From the NCBI GenBank assembly GCA_903889565.1, contig CAISYC010000033.1, forward strand, positions 1 to 33,200: a stretch of DNA of 33,200 nucleotides, given 5' to 3'. A model generated the notes under the pieces. That model was not told the DNA's origin and did no database searches. It saw only the letters and a program-made list of their open reading frames with translations. The position numbers were made by a program, and so were the translations under genes. The DNA is from an uncultured beta proteobacterium (GTDB taxonomy: Bacteria; Pseudomonadota; Gammaproteobacteria; Burkholderiales; SG8-41). Below, one piece after another: positions 14,854 through 22,599 of the stretch; position 1 is the stretch's first letter; each line of letters opens with the position of its first letter.

Positions 14854-15822
14854 TCATTCCGGCCGGATGCCTGCAGCCTTGATCACCGCCGCCCAGCGCG
14901 CAAGTTCACGCCGGATGTGGGCGGCAAATTCCTCCGGTGAATTGCCGACGGCTTCGGCGCCGTCGGCGGCGAGGCGGTCGCGCACTTCGGGCTGGCGCAG
15001 GATCGCAACGACTTCGCGATTGAGCCGGTCCACGATTGCACGCGGCGTTTGCGCGGGGGCGAGCAGGCCGTACCACGAGGCGACTTCATAGCCGGGCACG
15101 CCGGATTCGGCGACCGTCGGCAATTCGGGCAGCGCAGCGAGCCGCCGCGCGCCGGTGGCGGCGATCGCGCGAAGCTTGCCGCCGCGCAGCTGCGACAGCA
15201 TCGACACCGCGCTGTTCATCATCAGCTGCACCTGTCCGCTGAGCAAATCCACCAGCGCAGGCGCGGTGCCTTTGTACGGCACATGGGTCAGTTTGACATG
15301 CGCCATCGCGTTGAGCATTTCAGGCGCGAGATGCGCGATCGATCCGCCGCCCGACGAGGCAAAGTTGAGCTGCCCCGGCCGCGCTTTCGCGTACTGCACG
15401 AGTTCCGCGATTGATTTCACCGGCAACGATGGATGCACCACCACGATCAGCGGCGCCGACGCGATCAGGGTGATCGGCGCGAAATCGCGCACCGGATCGT
15501 AGGGCAGTTTCGCCTGCAAACCCGGATTGGTGCCGTGGCTGCCGATGCCGCCGAGAAACAGCGTGTAGCCGTCGGCCACCGCGTGTGCCGCGGTTTCGGC
15601 GCCGATGTTGCCGCCGGCGCCGCCGCGATTGTCGATCACCACCTGCTGCGCCACCGCTTCGGTCAGTTTCCGGCCGACGGTGCGGGCGAGTATGTCGTTG
15701 CCGCCGCCGGGCGGAAAGGGCACGATCAGACGGATCGGTTTCGCCGGCCACGTTTGCGCGCAGGCGCCGCCGGCCGCGGCGGCCATCAGCGCAAGCGCCA
15801 ACGCCAGCGGTTGCTTCGGCAC
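14854..15822 (-). CDS. Bug-family solute-binding protein, SBP8
   Basis: The product has 322 residues with a GTG start (15820-15822). The signal peptide is about residues 1-23 (ending GGACAQ). The motifs are canonical: 'WPAKPIRLIVPFPPGGGNDI', 'VVIDNRGGAGGNIG' and 'VADGYTLF'. The GGGND signature matches SBP4. One base separates the start codon from the stop of the aldolase gene, so the two should be translated together. It ends the SDR-aldolase-SBP operon. The tight linkage suggests that the imported solute feeds the aldolase pathway. Confidence 0.92.
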   Translation of the reverse strand: MPKQPLALALALMAAAAGGACAQTWPAKPIRLIVPFPPGGGNDILARTVGRKLTEAVAQQVVIDNRGGAGGNIGAETAAHAVADGYTLFLGGIGSHGTNPGLQAKLPYDPVRDFAPITLIASAPLIVVVHPSLPVKSIAELVQYAKARPGQLNFASSGGGSIAHLAPEMLNAMAHVKLTHVPYKGTAPALVDLLSGQVQLMMNSAVSMLSQLRGGKLRAIAATGARRLAALPELPTVAESGVPGYEVASWYGLLAPAQTPRAIVDRLNREVVAILRQPEVRDRLAADGAEAVGNSPEEFAAHIRRELARWAAVIKAAGIRPE

Positions 15823-15823
15823 C

Positions 15824-16615
15824 CTAGAGCGTAAGGCCGCGCAAAAAGCCGGTGCGGTCGCGCGCGCTCGCCATCATGAACGCGAGATCGGTGCCGCTCA
15901 GAATAAAGCGCATGCCCATGCCGATGTACTTCTGCAGCAGCTTGTGCTCGGTGACGCCGCCCATGCCGGCGATCTTGCCGTGTTTTTTGCAGGCGGCGGT
16001 GACGATGCGATAGGCGTCCTCGACGCGCGCGTCGCCGAACTGGCCGGGGATGCCCATCTCGGCGCACAGATCGTTGGTGCCGATCATGACGACGTCGATG
16101 CCCTGGACTGCTGCAATCGCGTCGGCATTGGCGATCCCGAGCGGGGTTTCGAGCATGATGATGACCAGCGTTTCTTCGTTCGCAAGCCGCGTGAGTTCGC
16201 CGACCGGCAGCCCGCTGAAGCTGAATTGCGGCTGCATGCTGGTCACCGAGCGGTGGCCGATGGGCGGATATTTGCAATGCGAAACGGTGCGCGCCGCCTC
16301 CTCGGCGGTGTCGACATGCGGCACCACAATGCCCTGCGCGCCGGTGTCGAGAATGCGCGAGGCATGGTGATGTTCCTTGCCCGGCACGCGCACGATCGGC
16401 GAAATGCCCACCGCCAGCGCGCCGGAGGCGATCTGCGCCGCGTTGTCCATGTCGAACGAGCCGTGCTCCATGTCGATGAACAGCCAGTCGAAGCCGCAGG
16501 TCTTGGCGGCATGCGCGATATCGACGGTGCGCGCGCTGCGCAATCCGAGACCGAGCGCCAGTTCGCCGGCGGCGAGCCGTTTCTTGGTGTGGTTCGGAAA
16601 CGGCGTCGCGCTCAC
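15824..16615 (-). CDS. HpcH/HpaI-type class II aldolase
   Basis: This 263-residue (beta/alpha)8 enzyme belongs to the HpcH/HpaI aldolase/citrate lyase family, which cleaves 2-oxo-acid hydroxy adducts to pyruvate (or a homologue) and an aldehyde using a divalent metal. Catalytic residues are in place: 'DMEHGS' (His51), 'IVRVPG' (Arg76), 'MLETPLG' (metal-ligand Glu156) and 'IGTNDL' (metal-ligand Asp182). The GTG start at 16615 overlaps the SDR stop (GTGA) and has AAGGGA upstream. An adjacent GTG at 16618 is an alternative. The open frame extends far upstream, but only as a shadow of the SDR gene. The aldehyde product and exact substrate are unknown. Confidence 0.88.
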   Translation of the reverse strand: MSATPFPNHTKKRLAAGELALGLGLRSARTVDIAHAAKTCGFDWLFIDMEHGSFDMDNAAQIASGALAVGISPIVRVPGKEHHHASRILDTGAQGIVVPHVDTAEEAARTVSHCKYPPIGHRSVTSMQPQFSFSGLPVGELTRLANEETLVIIMLETPLGIANADAIAAVQGIDVVMIGTNDLCAEMGIPGQFGDARVEDAYRIVTAACKKHGKIAGMGGVTEHKLLQKYIGMGMRFILSGTDLAFMMASARDRTGFLRGLTL

Positions 16616-17406
16616 CACAATCCCTTCAGGCGGCCGCCGTCGAGATTGAGCGACACGCCGGTGATATAGCTCGCGCGCTCGGAACACAGGAAAACGATTG
16701 CGTTGGCGAGCTCTTCGGGCTTGCCGAAGCGGTTGAGCGCGTTGCGGCGCGCCGCCAGCTTGCGCGCTTCGGCTTCGTCCTTGGCGTTGAGCTCGGCCTT
16801 GAGGCCCTGCGCATTCCTTTGCCACAGGTTGGTGTCGACCCAGCCCGGGCAGATCGCGTTGACGTGCACGCCGTCTTCGCCGAATTCGGTGGACAGCGAT
16901 TTGGTGATGTTCAGGAGCGCGCTGTTGGTGATGCCGCTGCCGAACATGTAAGGGTCCGGCTCCTTGCCGGCGCCGCCGATGGTGTTGATGATGCGGCCCC
17001 ATTTTTTCGCCTTCATGATCGGATAGACGAGGCGGATCGCGCGCATGAATCCGAACAGCTTGGTTTCGAGCTGTTCCTTGAGGCCCTCGTCGGTCATCAC
17101 CGCGTAGCGGCCGGAATACATCTGGCCGGCGTTGTTGATCAGGATATCGACGGTGCCGAACTGCCTGACCGTTTCATCGACCAGCTTTTTGATGTCGGCC
17201 TCCTTCACCATGTCGGCGACCACGCACTTGATGTCGCCGCCGGTCTGTTTGGCCAGATCGGCGCGTGTTTTTTCCAGCGTTTCCGCATTGCGGCCGCTGA
17301 TCATGACGCGCGCGCCTTCCTCGAGAAACTGGCGCGCCGTTTCGCGGCCGATGCCGCGGCTGCCGCCGGTGACGATTGCGACGCGACCCTTGATGCCTAG
17401 ATCCAT
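16612..17406 (-). CDS. Short-chain dehydrogenase/reductase family protein, atypical active site (SDR1)
   Basis: This 264-residue Rossmann protein has the cofactor motif TGGSRGIG (residues 13-20), 'NNAG' at 91-94 and 'PGWVDTNLW' after strand 6. Arg39 in 'ISGRN' suggests NADP(H) preference. The usual catalytic Y-x3-K is missing: aligning 'SGITNSALLNITKSL' with the family places Ser157 at the Tyr position and Asn161 at the Lys position. A Tyr153 a few residues earlier could take over. It may be a dehydrogenase with a shifted active site or a non-redox homologue. AAGGAG precedes the ATG. The gene is coupled to the aldolase by a GTGA overlap. Confidence 0.85.
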   Translation of the reverse strand: MDLGIKGRVAIVTGGSRGIGRETARQFLEEGARVMISGRNAETLEKTRADLAKQTGGDIKCVVADMVKEADIKKLVDETVRQFGTVDILINNAGQMYSGRYAVMTDEGLKEQLETKLFGFMRAIRLVYPIMKAKKWGRIINTIGGAGKEPDPYMFGSGITNSALLNITKSLSTEFGEDGVHVNAICPGWVDTNLWQRNAQGLKAELNAKDEAEARKLAARRNALNRFGKPEELANAIVFLCSERASYITGVSLNLDGGRLKGLW

Positions 17407-17445
17407 GCTGATGCTCCTTTGGTAATAAGCGCTGAAAAATGTTTT

Positions 17446-17546
17446 GCCACAGAGATCACGGAGAACGCAGAGAGAATCAAAAACAAAGGAAACAACCTGC
17501 GGTCGTGGATTGCCATTTTCTCCGGGAACTCTGTGTCCTCTGTGGC
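17446..17546. repeat. Inverted GCCACAGAG repeat pair
   Basis: The left copy starts GCCACAGAGATCACGGAGAA at 17446. The right copy, on the minus strand, starts GCCACAGAGGACACAGAG at 17546. Both belong to a widespread family of short interspersed repeats with a CACAGAG core. The pair encloses about 40 bp and fills the spacer between SBP9 and SDR1. It could form a long hairpin that separates expression of the upstream and downstream halves of the block. Confidence 0.6.
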
Positions 17547-17559
17547 TTGATTTTGAATT

Positions 17560-18537
17560 TCAATCAATCTTGATTCCCGCAGCGCGGATGATTTCGCCCC
17601 ACACGCCGATTTCGTGCGCAACGTAGTCGCCAAACTGCGCCGGCGTGAAGCGCGCCGTCTCGGCCGAATTGACGGCGAGTATGTCTTTGATCTTCGGCTG
17701 CTCCAGCGCCGCACTGATGTCGGCATGCAGCTTGTTGATGATGGCGCGCGGCGTGCCGAGCGGCGCCCACAGGCCGGAATAGAGGCCGAGATCGAATTCG
17801 CCGACGGTCTCGGCGATGGTCGGCACGTCCGGCAGTTGCGGCGAGCGTTTAGGGAACGACACTGCGAGCAAATTGAGGCGCCCCGCCTTCGCCTGCGGCA
17901 GCGCCGCCGGAATGGTCGAAAACGCCACCGCGGTTTCACCCGCAATCACCGACGAGGTCGCCGGCACGCTGCCCTTGAACGGCACGTGGACCATGTCGAT
18001 GCCGGCCATGCGCATCAGCCGCACCATGCCGAGGTGGGTGATGGCGCCGCTGCCCGACGACGCGTAGTTGAGCGCGTGCGGTTTGGCCTTGGCGAGTTCG
18101 ATCAGTTGCGGCAGCGTGCGCACGTTGTGCGATGGGTTCGCCACCAGCACCATCGGCGAGCCGGCGATCATCATCACTGCGTCGAAATCCTTGAGCGCGT
18201 CGTATGGCAGCTTGCCGTACAGCGAAGGCGCGCTGCAGTGGCCGCCTAGATCGTTGATGAGCAGCGTGTAGCCGTCGGCGGGTGACTTGGCGACCAGCGT
18301 TGCACCCAGCGTGCTGCCGGCGCCCGCGCGGTTATCGATCACCACCTGCTGGCCCCACACTTCAGAAAGGCGTTGCCCGACGCTGCGCGCGATGACGTCG
18401 GTGATGCCGCCCGGCGGCCATGGCACGACGATGCGTACCGGCCGGTCCGGCCAGGTTTGCGCGCGCGCGGGCGCGCTGACGACGAGCGCGGCCGATGCAA
18501 GACATGCCATCAACGCGGCAGCGGTGCGGAATCCCAT
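17560..18537 (-). CDS. Bug-family solute-binding protein, SBP9
   Basis: The product has 325 residues with a signal peptide of about residues 1-26 (ending SAPARAQ). The motifs are 'WPDRPVRIVVPWPPGGITD', 'VVIDNRAGAGSTLG' and 'PADGYTLL'. The ligand loop carries Trp and Ile (PWPPGGITD), unlike the other SBPs here. The start at 18537 follows GGAGGAGG. The longer open frame reaching 18672 has no signal peptide at its start and is rejected. It lies 86 bp downstream of the alpha/beta hydrolase gene, in the same direction. Confidence 0.92.
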   Translation of the reverse strand: MGFRTAAALMACLASAALVVSAPARAQTWPDRPVRIVVPWPPGGITDVIARSVGQRLSEVWGQQVVIDNRAGAGSTLGATLVAKSPADGYTLLINDLGGHCSAPSLYGKLPYDALKDFDAVMMIAGSPMVLVANPSHNVRTLPQLIELAKAKPHALNYASSGSGAITHLGMVRLMRMAGIDMVHVPFKGSVPATSSVIAGETAVAFSTIPAALPQAKAGRLNLLAVSFPKRSPQLPDVPTIAETVGEFDLGLYSGLWAPLGTPRAIINKLHADISAALEQPKIKDILAVNSAETARFTPAQFGDYVAHEIGVWGEIIRAAGIKID

Positions 18538-18623
18538 GATGCCTCCTCCAGGCAGAGCAGTTGATTGTAATGTATCGGCGCCGCCGCCCCGGCGCTGCGG
18601 CGGGCCTGCGCAGGCGCTGCGTT

Positions 18624-19421
18624 TTATGCGTGGCGGTGCCGGGCCAGAAATTCGAGCGTCGCGCGCGCGCATTCGTCGGGCGCGACGGCCCCGGTATGAT
18701 AGCCGTCGACCGGAATCTCGACGATTTCGGCACGCGGGATTTTTTTCTGATAAGTCCGGAATTCATCGATCGGCCGGCGCGCCGTGTCGTTGGCGATGAC
18801 CAGCGTCGGACATTGCACGTCTTTCAATTCGGCATTGAGATCGACGCCGCCGACCCAGTTCACGTAGGCAAGTCCGGTCGATACCGCGGTTTTCCCCATC
18901 AGATCGACCCACCAGTCGACGCCGCGCGGCGGCATCTTGCTGCCGAGGCGGCCGCCCATGGTCCAGCGTGCCCAGCTGCGCATGCCCCTGGTCGTCATGT
19001 GATCGACCCAGCCCGGCACCGTCGGCCCTTTCACCGGCGAGCAGACGAGGGTGACGGTCTTGACCAGATGCGGCCGCAGCATGGCGAGCTTGAGCACCGG
19101 CATGCCGCCGCTTTTGCCGCCGACGATATGCACCGGCTTGTGCGGCGACAGCGCGCCGATCAGGCGCGCCATGTCGTCGGCGAACAACTCCGACGTAAAC
19201 GTGAAGTCCGCCGGCACCGCGCCGCTCTGGCCGAAGCCGCGCTGGTCGTAGCGGATCACGCGGTATTTGCGCGAAAAATGCGGCACCCATTGCTGCCACG
19301 CTTCGGTACTCTCGCAGAAGCCGTGCACGAACACGACGGTCTCGGCTTCGTTCCACGCATCGGTGTGATCATCGATCGTGTAAAACATCCGCAGATCCGG
19401 CGGCAGATCAAGAAACGGCAT
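18624..19421 (-). CDS. Alpha/beta hydrolase
   Basis: This 265-residue protein is of the alpha/beta-hydrolase fold. The oxyanion motif 'FVHGF' is at 31-35, the nucleophile elbow 'GGKSGG' has Ser104, an acid candidate is Asp212 in 'VIANDTARRP', and the catalytic His242 is in 'DGYHTG'. There is no signal peptide, so it should be cytoplasmic. Related enzymes include esterases, lactonases and C-C bond hydrolases of aromatic meta-cleavage pathways. The adjoining aldolase and SDR make the last option attractive, but sequence alone does not decide it. GGGAGGAG precedes the ATG at 19421. It leads the minus-strand block hydrolase-SBP9-SDR1-aldolase-SBP8. Confidence 0.87.
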   Translation of the reverse strand: MPFLDLPPDLRMFYTIDDHTDAWNEAETVVFVHGFCESTEAWQQWVPHFSRKYRVIRYDQRGFGQSGAVPADFTFTSELFADDMARLIGALSPHKPVHIVGGKSGGMPVLKLAMLRPHLVKTVTLVCSPVKGPTVPGWVDHMTTRGMRSWARWTMGGRLGSKMPPRGVDWWVDLMGKTAVSTGLAYVNWVGGVDLNAELKDVQCPTLVIANDTARRPIDEFRTYQKKIPRAEIVEIPVDGYHTGAVAPDECARATLEFLARHRHA

Positions 19422-19510
19422 GGTGCTCCTCCCGGGGAATTCGTGATGCGCGATCGAACGTCGCGTCAATGCGCCGATTCTACCGTGCGGACGGAGCCGC
19501 TGCAGGGGCA

Positions 19511-19528
19511 TGCTAGACTTTGATCAAA
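19511..19528 (+). promoter_or_regulatory. Extended -10 promoter with adjacent palindrome for SBP10
   Basis: TGCTAGACT (19511-19519) fits an extended -10 element (TG-N-TAGACT). No recognisable -35 is present. The perfect 10-bp palindrome TTTGATCAAA (19519-19528) lies at the expected transcription start and is a plausible operator. It sits 35 bp before the SBP10 ATG, in the divergent region with the hydrolase gene. Confidence 0.3.
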
Positions 19529-19563
19529 ACAAAATGCGTTGGTCCTCGAATAGTGGAGGCGTC

Positions 19564-20544
19564 ATGCTGGTCAAAAGTGTCATTGCGGCGGCGGCGGTCG
19601 TTTGCGCCCTGTGTGCGGCCGCCGCCTGCGCGCAATGGCAGCCAACCAAAAACGTCGAGCTGATCGCGCCGGCGGCGGCCGGCAGCGCGATGGACACCAT
19701 CGCGCGTTTGCTCCAGCGCGTGGTGCAGGACCGGCAGTTGTCGAAGGCAAACATTTCCATCATCAACAAGACCGGCGGCGGCAACGCGGTCGGTTTCGCT
19801 TATCTTTCCTCGCATGCCGGCGATCCGCACTATCTGATCGCCACGCCGTTCACCGTCATCACCAACAAGATTACCGGCACCAACGCGCTCAACTATCAGG
19901 ACTTCACGCCGATCGCGATGCTCGCCAACGAACAGATCGGTTTTGTCGTCAACGCGAATTCGCCGATCCGCAACGGCCGCGATCTGCTGGCGCGGCTCAA
20001 AGCCGATCCGGGTTCGGTCAGCATGGCGCTGGCGGCGGCGCTGGGCAACGCCAATCATGTCGCGATCAGCCTTGTCGGCAGGGCGGTCGGCGCCGACCCG
20101 AAGCGTTTCAGGATCGCGGTATTCAATTCGAGCGGGGAGTCGATCACCGCGGTGCTGGGCGGTCACGTCGATCTCGCCATCACCACCGCGGGGCTGCTGG
20201 CGGCGCAGGCGCCGTCGGGCAAGCTGCGCGTGATTGCGGTAGCGGCGCGCGAGCGTCTGGGCGGCGCGCTGGCCCAGGCCCCGACGTGGCGCGAGCAGGG
20301 CATCGATGTCGTGTTCGGCAGCTGGCGCGCGCTGATGGGCGCGCGCGGCATCACTGCGGAACAGGTGGCTTATTGGGAAGCGCTGGCCGGCCGCGTGAGC
20401 GCGCAGGACGAATGGGCGCAGGAACTCGCCCAGAACGGGCTGGCGCCGTTTTTCTTTGGCAGCGAAGACACGCGCAAATATCTGCAGGCGCAGGACGCGC
20501 AGCTGCGCGCCGTGCTGCAGGATCTCGGTATGGCAAGGCAATAA
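19564..20544 (+). CDS. Divergent TctC-like solute-binding protein, SBP10
   Basis: This 326-residue periplasmic binding protein is the outlier among the fourteen. The signal peptide is about residues 1-23 (ending AAACAQ). The first motif reads 'VELIAPAAAGSAMDTIAR', close to the 'LIAPAAPGGGWD' form of TctC-type citrate binders rather than the Bug 'PFPPGG' form. The second is 'IINKTGGGNAVG' instead of 'VDNR-x-GA-x-GNIG', and the PDGYTL motif is absent. GGAGG precedes ATG 19564. It is divergent from the hydrolase block and lies 52 bp upstream of SBP11. Of all the SBPs here it is the best candidate for a different, possibly tricarboxylate-like, ligand. Confidence 0.85.
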   Translation: MLVKSVIAAAAVVCALCAAAACAQWQPTKNVELIAPAAAGSAMDTIARLLQRVVQDRQLSKANISIINKTGGGNAVGFAYLSSHAGDPHYLIATPFTVITNKITGTNALNYQDFTPIAMLANEQIGFVVNANSPIRNGRDLLARLKADPGSVSMALAAALGNANHVAISLVGRAVGADPKRFRIAVFNSSGESITAVLGGHVDLAITTAGLLAAQAPSGKLRVIAVAARERLGGALAQAPTWREQGIDVVFGSWRALMGARGITAEQVAYWEALAGRVSAQDEWAQELAQNGLAPFFFGSEDTRKYLQAQDAQLRAVLQDLGMARQ

Positions 20545-20596
20545 CAACTGCCCGCGCGGCCGGGCCGCAACACGCAGGTTAATAACGGAGGGCAAC

Positions 20597-21568
20597 ATGC
20601 TGAAATCGATCATCCGCCATCCCCTGGCGATCGCAGTGCTGTGCATGGCGGCCGGCGCCGTTCAGGCCGCCTGGCCCGAACGCTCGGTGCGCATCATAGT
20701 CACCTCGCAGCCCGGCGGCGGCAGCGACACCACGTTCCGCGTGCTCGCACCCAAACTGACCGAGTATCTCGGCCAGCAGTTTTTTGTCGAGAACCGCGCC
20801 GGCGCCAGCGGCAACATCGGCGCCGAGGCGATCGCGCATGCGGCGCCCGACGGCTACACCCTGGGCACGCTGTTCTCGTCGCACACCAGCAACGTCGCGG
20901 TGATGAAAAACGTGCCGTTCGATCTGCTGCGCGATTTCGCGCCCATCACCAATGCGGTGACCATGGCCAATATGCTGGTCGAGCATCCGTCGATTCCGGC
21001 GAAGAACCTGAAGGAACTCGTCGCCTTCGCCAAGGCGCGCCCCGGGCAGTTGCAATACGCGACCTCGGGCGTCGGCGCCAATGCGCATCTGTCGATGGTG
21101 TTGCTGCTCAACATGACCGGGCTCAGCATGGTGCACGTCCCGTACCGCTCGACCCCGAGCGCGTTGACCGATGTCATCGCGGGACACGTGCCGCTGATGA
21201 TGTCGAACATCGTCGTCGCCGTGCCGCATGTGAGGAGCGGGCGCCTGCGCGCGATCGGCGTGACCAGCGCGCAACGCTCGAGCGGCGCGCCGGAACTGCC
21301 GACCATCGCCGAGATGGGCCTGCCCGGTTATGAAGCGGTGCAGTGGTACAGTCTGGTCGCGCCGGCCGGCACGCCGCGCGAGATCATTCTGAAAATGCAC
21401 GCTGCGATGCTGCGTGCGCTGCAGGATCCGGCCGTGAAAAAACGCCTGAATGAAGACGGCGCCGAGCCGACGCCGAACGCCACGCCGGAGGAATTCGGCG
21501 CCATGCTGAAATCCGAGATGCTGAAGTGGGGCAAGGTCGTGAAATCTGCCGGTATTCAGGAGGAATAG
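20597..21568 (+). CDS. Bug-family solute-binding protein, SBP11
   Basis: The product has 323 residues with a signal peptide of about residues 1-24 (ending GAVQAA). 'WPERSVRIIVTSQPGGGSDTTFR' replaces the usual PFPP with TSQP and Ala-Arg with Phe-Arg. 'FVENRAGASGNIG' and 'APDGYTLG' follow. A GGAGGG site precedes the ATG at 20597. It is 52 bp after SBP10, so these two SBPs of different subtypes probably share a transcript. The membrane HEAGH gene begins 66 bp downstream. Confidence 0.91.
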   Translation: MLKSIIRHPLAIAVLCMAAGAVQAAWPERSVRIIVTSQPGGGSDTTFRVLAPKLTEYLGQQFFVENRAGASGNIGAEAIAHAAPDGYTLGTLFSSHTSNVAVMKNVPFDLLRDFAPITNAVTMANMLVEHPSIPAKNLKELVAFAKARPGQLQYATSGVGANAHLSMVLLLNMTGLSMVHVPYRSTPSALTDVIAGHVPLMMSNIVVAVPHVRSGRLRAIGVTSAQRSSGAPELPTIAEMGLPGYEAVQWYSLVAPAGTPREIILKMHAAMLRALQDPAVKKRLNEDGAEPTPNATPEEFGAMLKSEMLKWGKVVKSAGIQEE

Positions 21569-21634
21569 CGCGATTGCCGCCGGTTTGCATTAAATTCCGG
21601 GTTGTATGAGCACACCGACCATGATGAGCCCGCC

Positions 21635-22429
21635 ATGAGTTATGCCGTCTGTCCGAAATGCGGACACAGCCCCTTGCCGGCCGACCAGTCGCTGCCGGCG
21701 GCCTGCCCGGCCTGCGGCATCGTGCTCGCCAAATTCGGCGTGGCGCCGCTGAACACGCGGCGCGACGAAGTTGAAGCGGACGCGGAGGAAACGCATCCGG
21801 AGGGCGGTTTCTTCAAGCGCTGGCTGCTGCATGTGCCGGATGCGGTTGCGAAGACCGACTGGCTGGGGCGCTGCGCGCTCCTGATCGCCGTCACGCTCTA
21901 CACGTTCAAGATTTTTCACGACACCGACCCGCAGTACGGCGACCTTGGCGGCTCGCTGCTGCATGGAATCATTCTGCCCTGGCATGAGGCCGGCCATGTC
22001 GTGTTTCGGCCGTTCGGCCGCTTCATGACCACACTCGGCGGCACGCTCGGCCAGCACCTGTTTCCGATCACGCTCGGTGTGGCGCTGCTGGTGACGCGCC
22101 GCGATTCATTCGGTGCCTCGATTGCATTCTGTCTGCTCGGCTTTTCGGTGATGGATATGGGCCACTACATGCACGACGCCGGCGACCCGCAGATGATGAT
22201 GGTCAATGGCGAGAGCAGTGCCGAGACCGACGGCCACGACTTCATCAACATCTTCAGCGCGATGGGCGGCTGGTGGCTGCAGCACGCGACCACCATCGGT
22301 ATCGTGTGGGGACGGATCGGTGAAGCGATGATGTTGATCGGCATCGCCTGGGGCGCGTATATGCTGTGGCTGCAAAAAGCCAATCTCAGCGATTCGGCCT
22401 TCGCCGGGTCGCCGCTCGATCGCGACTAG
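21635..22429 (+). CDS. Zinc-ribbon membrane protein with HExxH metalloprotease-like motif
   Basis: This 264-residue protein has an N-terminal zinc ribbon with 'CPKC' (Cys6, Cys9) and 'CPAC' (Cys24, Cys27). Hydrophobic segments follow at about 78-92, 105-117, 140-155, 160-175 and 220-246. The sequence 'PWHEAGH' (residues 116-121) is a HExxH zinc-protease motif at a membrane segment, as in site-2-type proteases. 'MGHYMHD' (176-181) could add further metal ligands. I do not recognise a named family; a membrane peptidase is possible, but so is a metal-binding protein without proteolysis. The ATG at 21635 is chosen because the zinc ribbon starts there. An earlier in-frame start at 21602 exists. 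It is the third gene after SBP10-SBP11. Confidence 0.68.
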   Translation: MSYAVCPKCGHSPLPADQSLPAACPACGIVLAKFGVAPLNTRRDEVEADAEETHPEGGFFKRWLLHVPDAVAKTDWLGRCALLIAVTLYTFKIFHDTDPQYGDLGGSLLHGIILPWHEAGHVVFRPFGRFMTTLGGTLGQHLFPITLGVALLVTRRDSFGASIAFCLLGFSVMDMGHYMHDAGDPQMMMVNGESSAETDGHDFINIFSAMGGWWLQHATTIGIVWGRIGEAMMLIGIAWGAYMLWLQKANLSDSAFAGSPLDRD

Positions 22430-22446
22430 ACCGGGCGGCAGGCCGT

Positions 22447-22599
22447 TCAGCCGCGCGGCGACTGCGCGGTGCACATGGGTGGCGGCGATGCGTCTCTTGC
22501 GTTGGAGCAGACCGCCGACAGCAGGCCGATGATGGCCAGCACGAGGGCGATCTCGACCAGGGAAAAGCCTCGTTGGCGATGAATGAGTTTTGCTGCCAT
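22447..22599 (-). CDS. Very short type IV prepilin-like protein (50 aa), probably a truncated pilin/pseudopilin
   Basis: The ATG at 22597-22599 opens a 50-codon frame. The N-terminus MAAKLIHRQRG-FSLVEIAL fits a class III signal: basic leader, Gly11-Phe12 cleavage site, Glu at mature position 5 (Glu16), then a hydrophobic helix to about residue 31. Normal pilins or pseudopilins continue for 100 or more residues as a globular domain. Here the frame stops 20 residues after the helix. It is either the 5' remnant of a broken gene or a minimal pilin-like peptide. No pilus assembly genes are nearby. It lies opposite in direction to the HEAGH gene, 17 bp from its end. Confidence 0.5.
   Translation of the reverse strand: MAAKLIHRQRGFSLVEIALVLAIIGLLSAVCSNARDASPPPMCTAQSPRG

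Noticed and set aside
16616-17002. Long upstream extension of the aldolase frame
   Set aside because: It overlaps SDR1 fully, is Arg/His-rich, and the GTG at 16615 with its GTGA overlap gives a normal family length.
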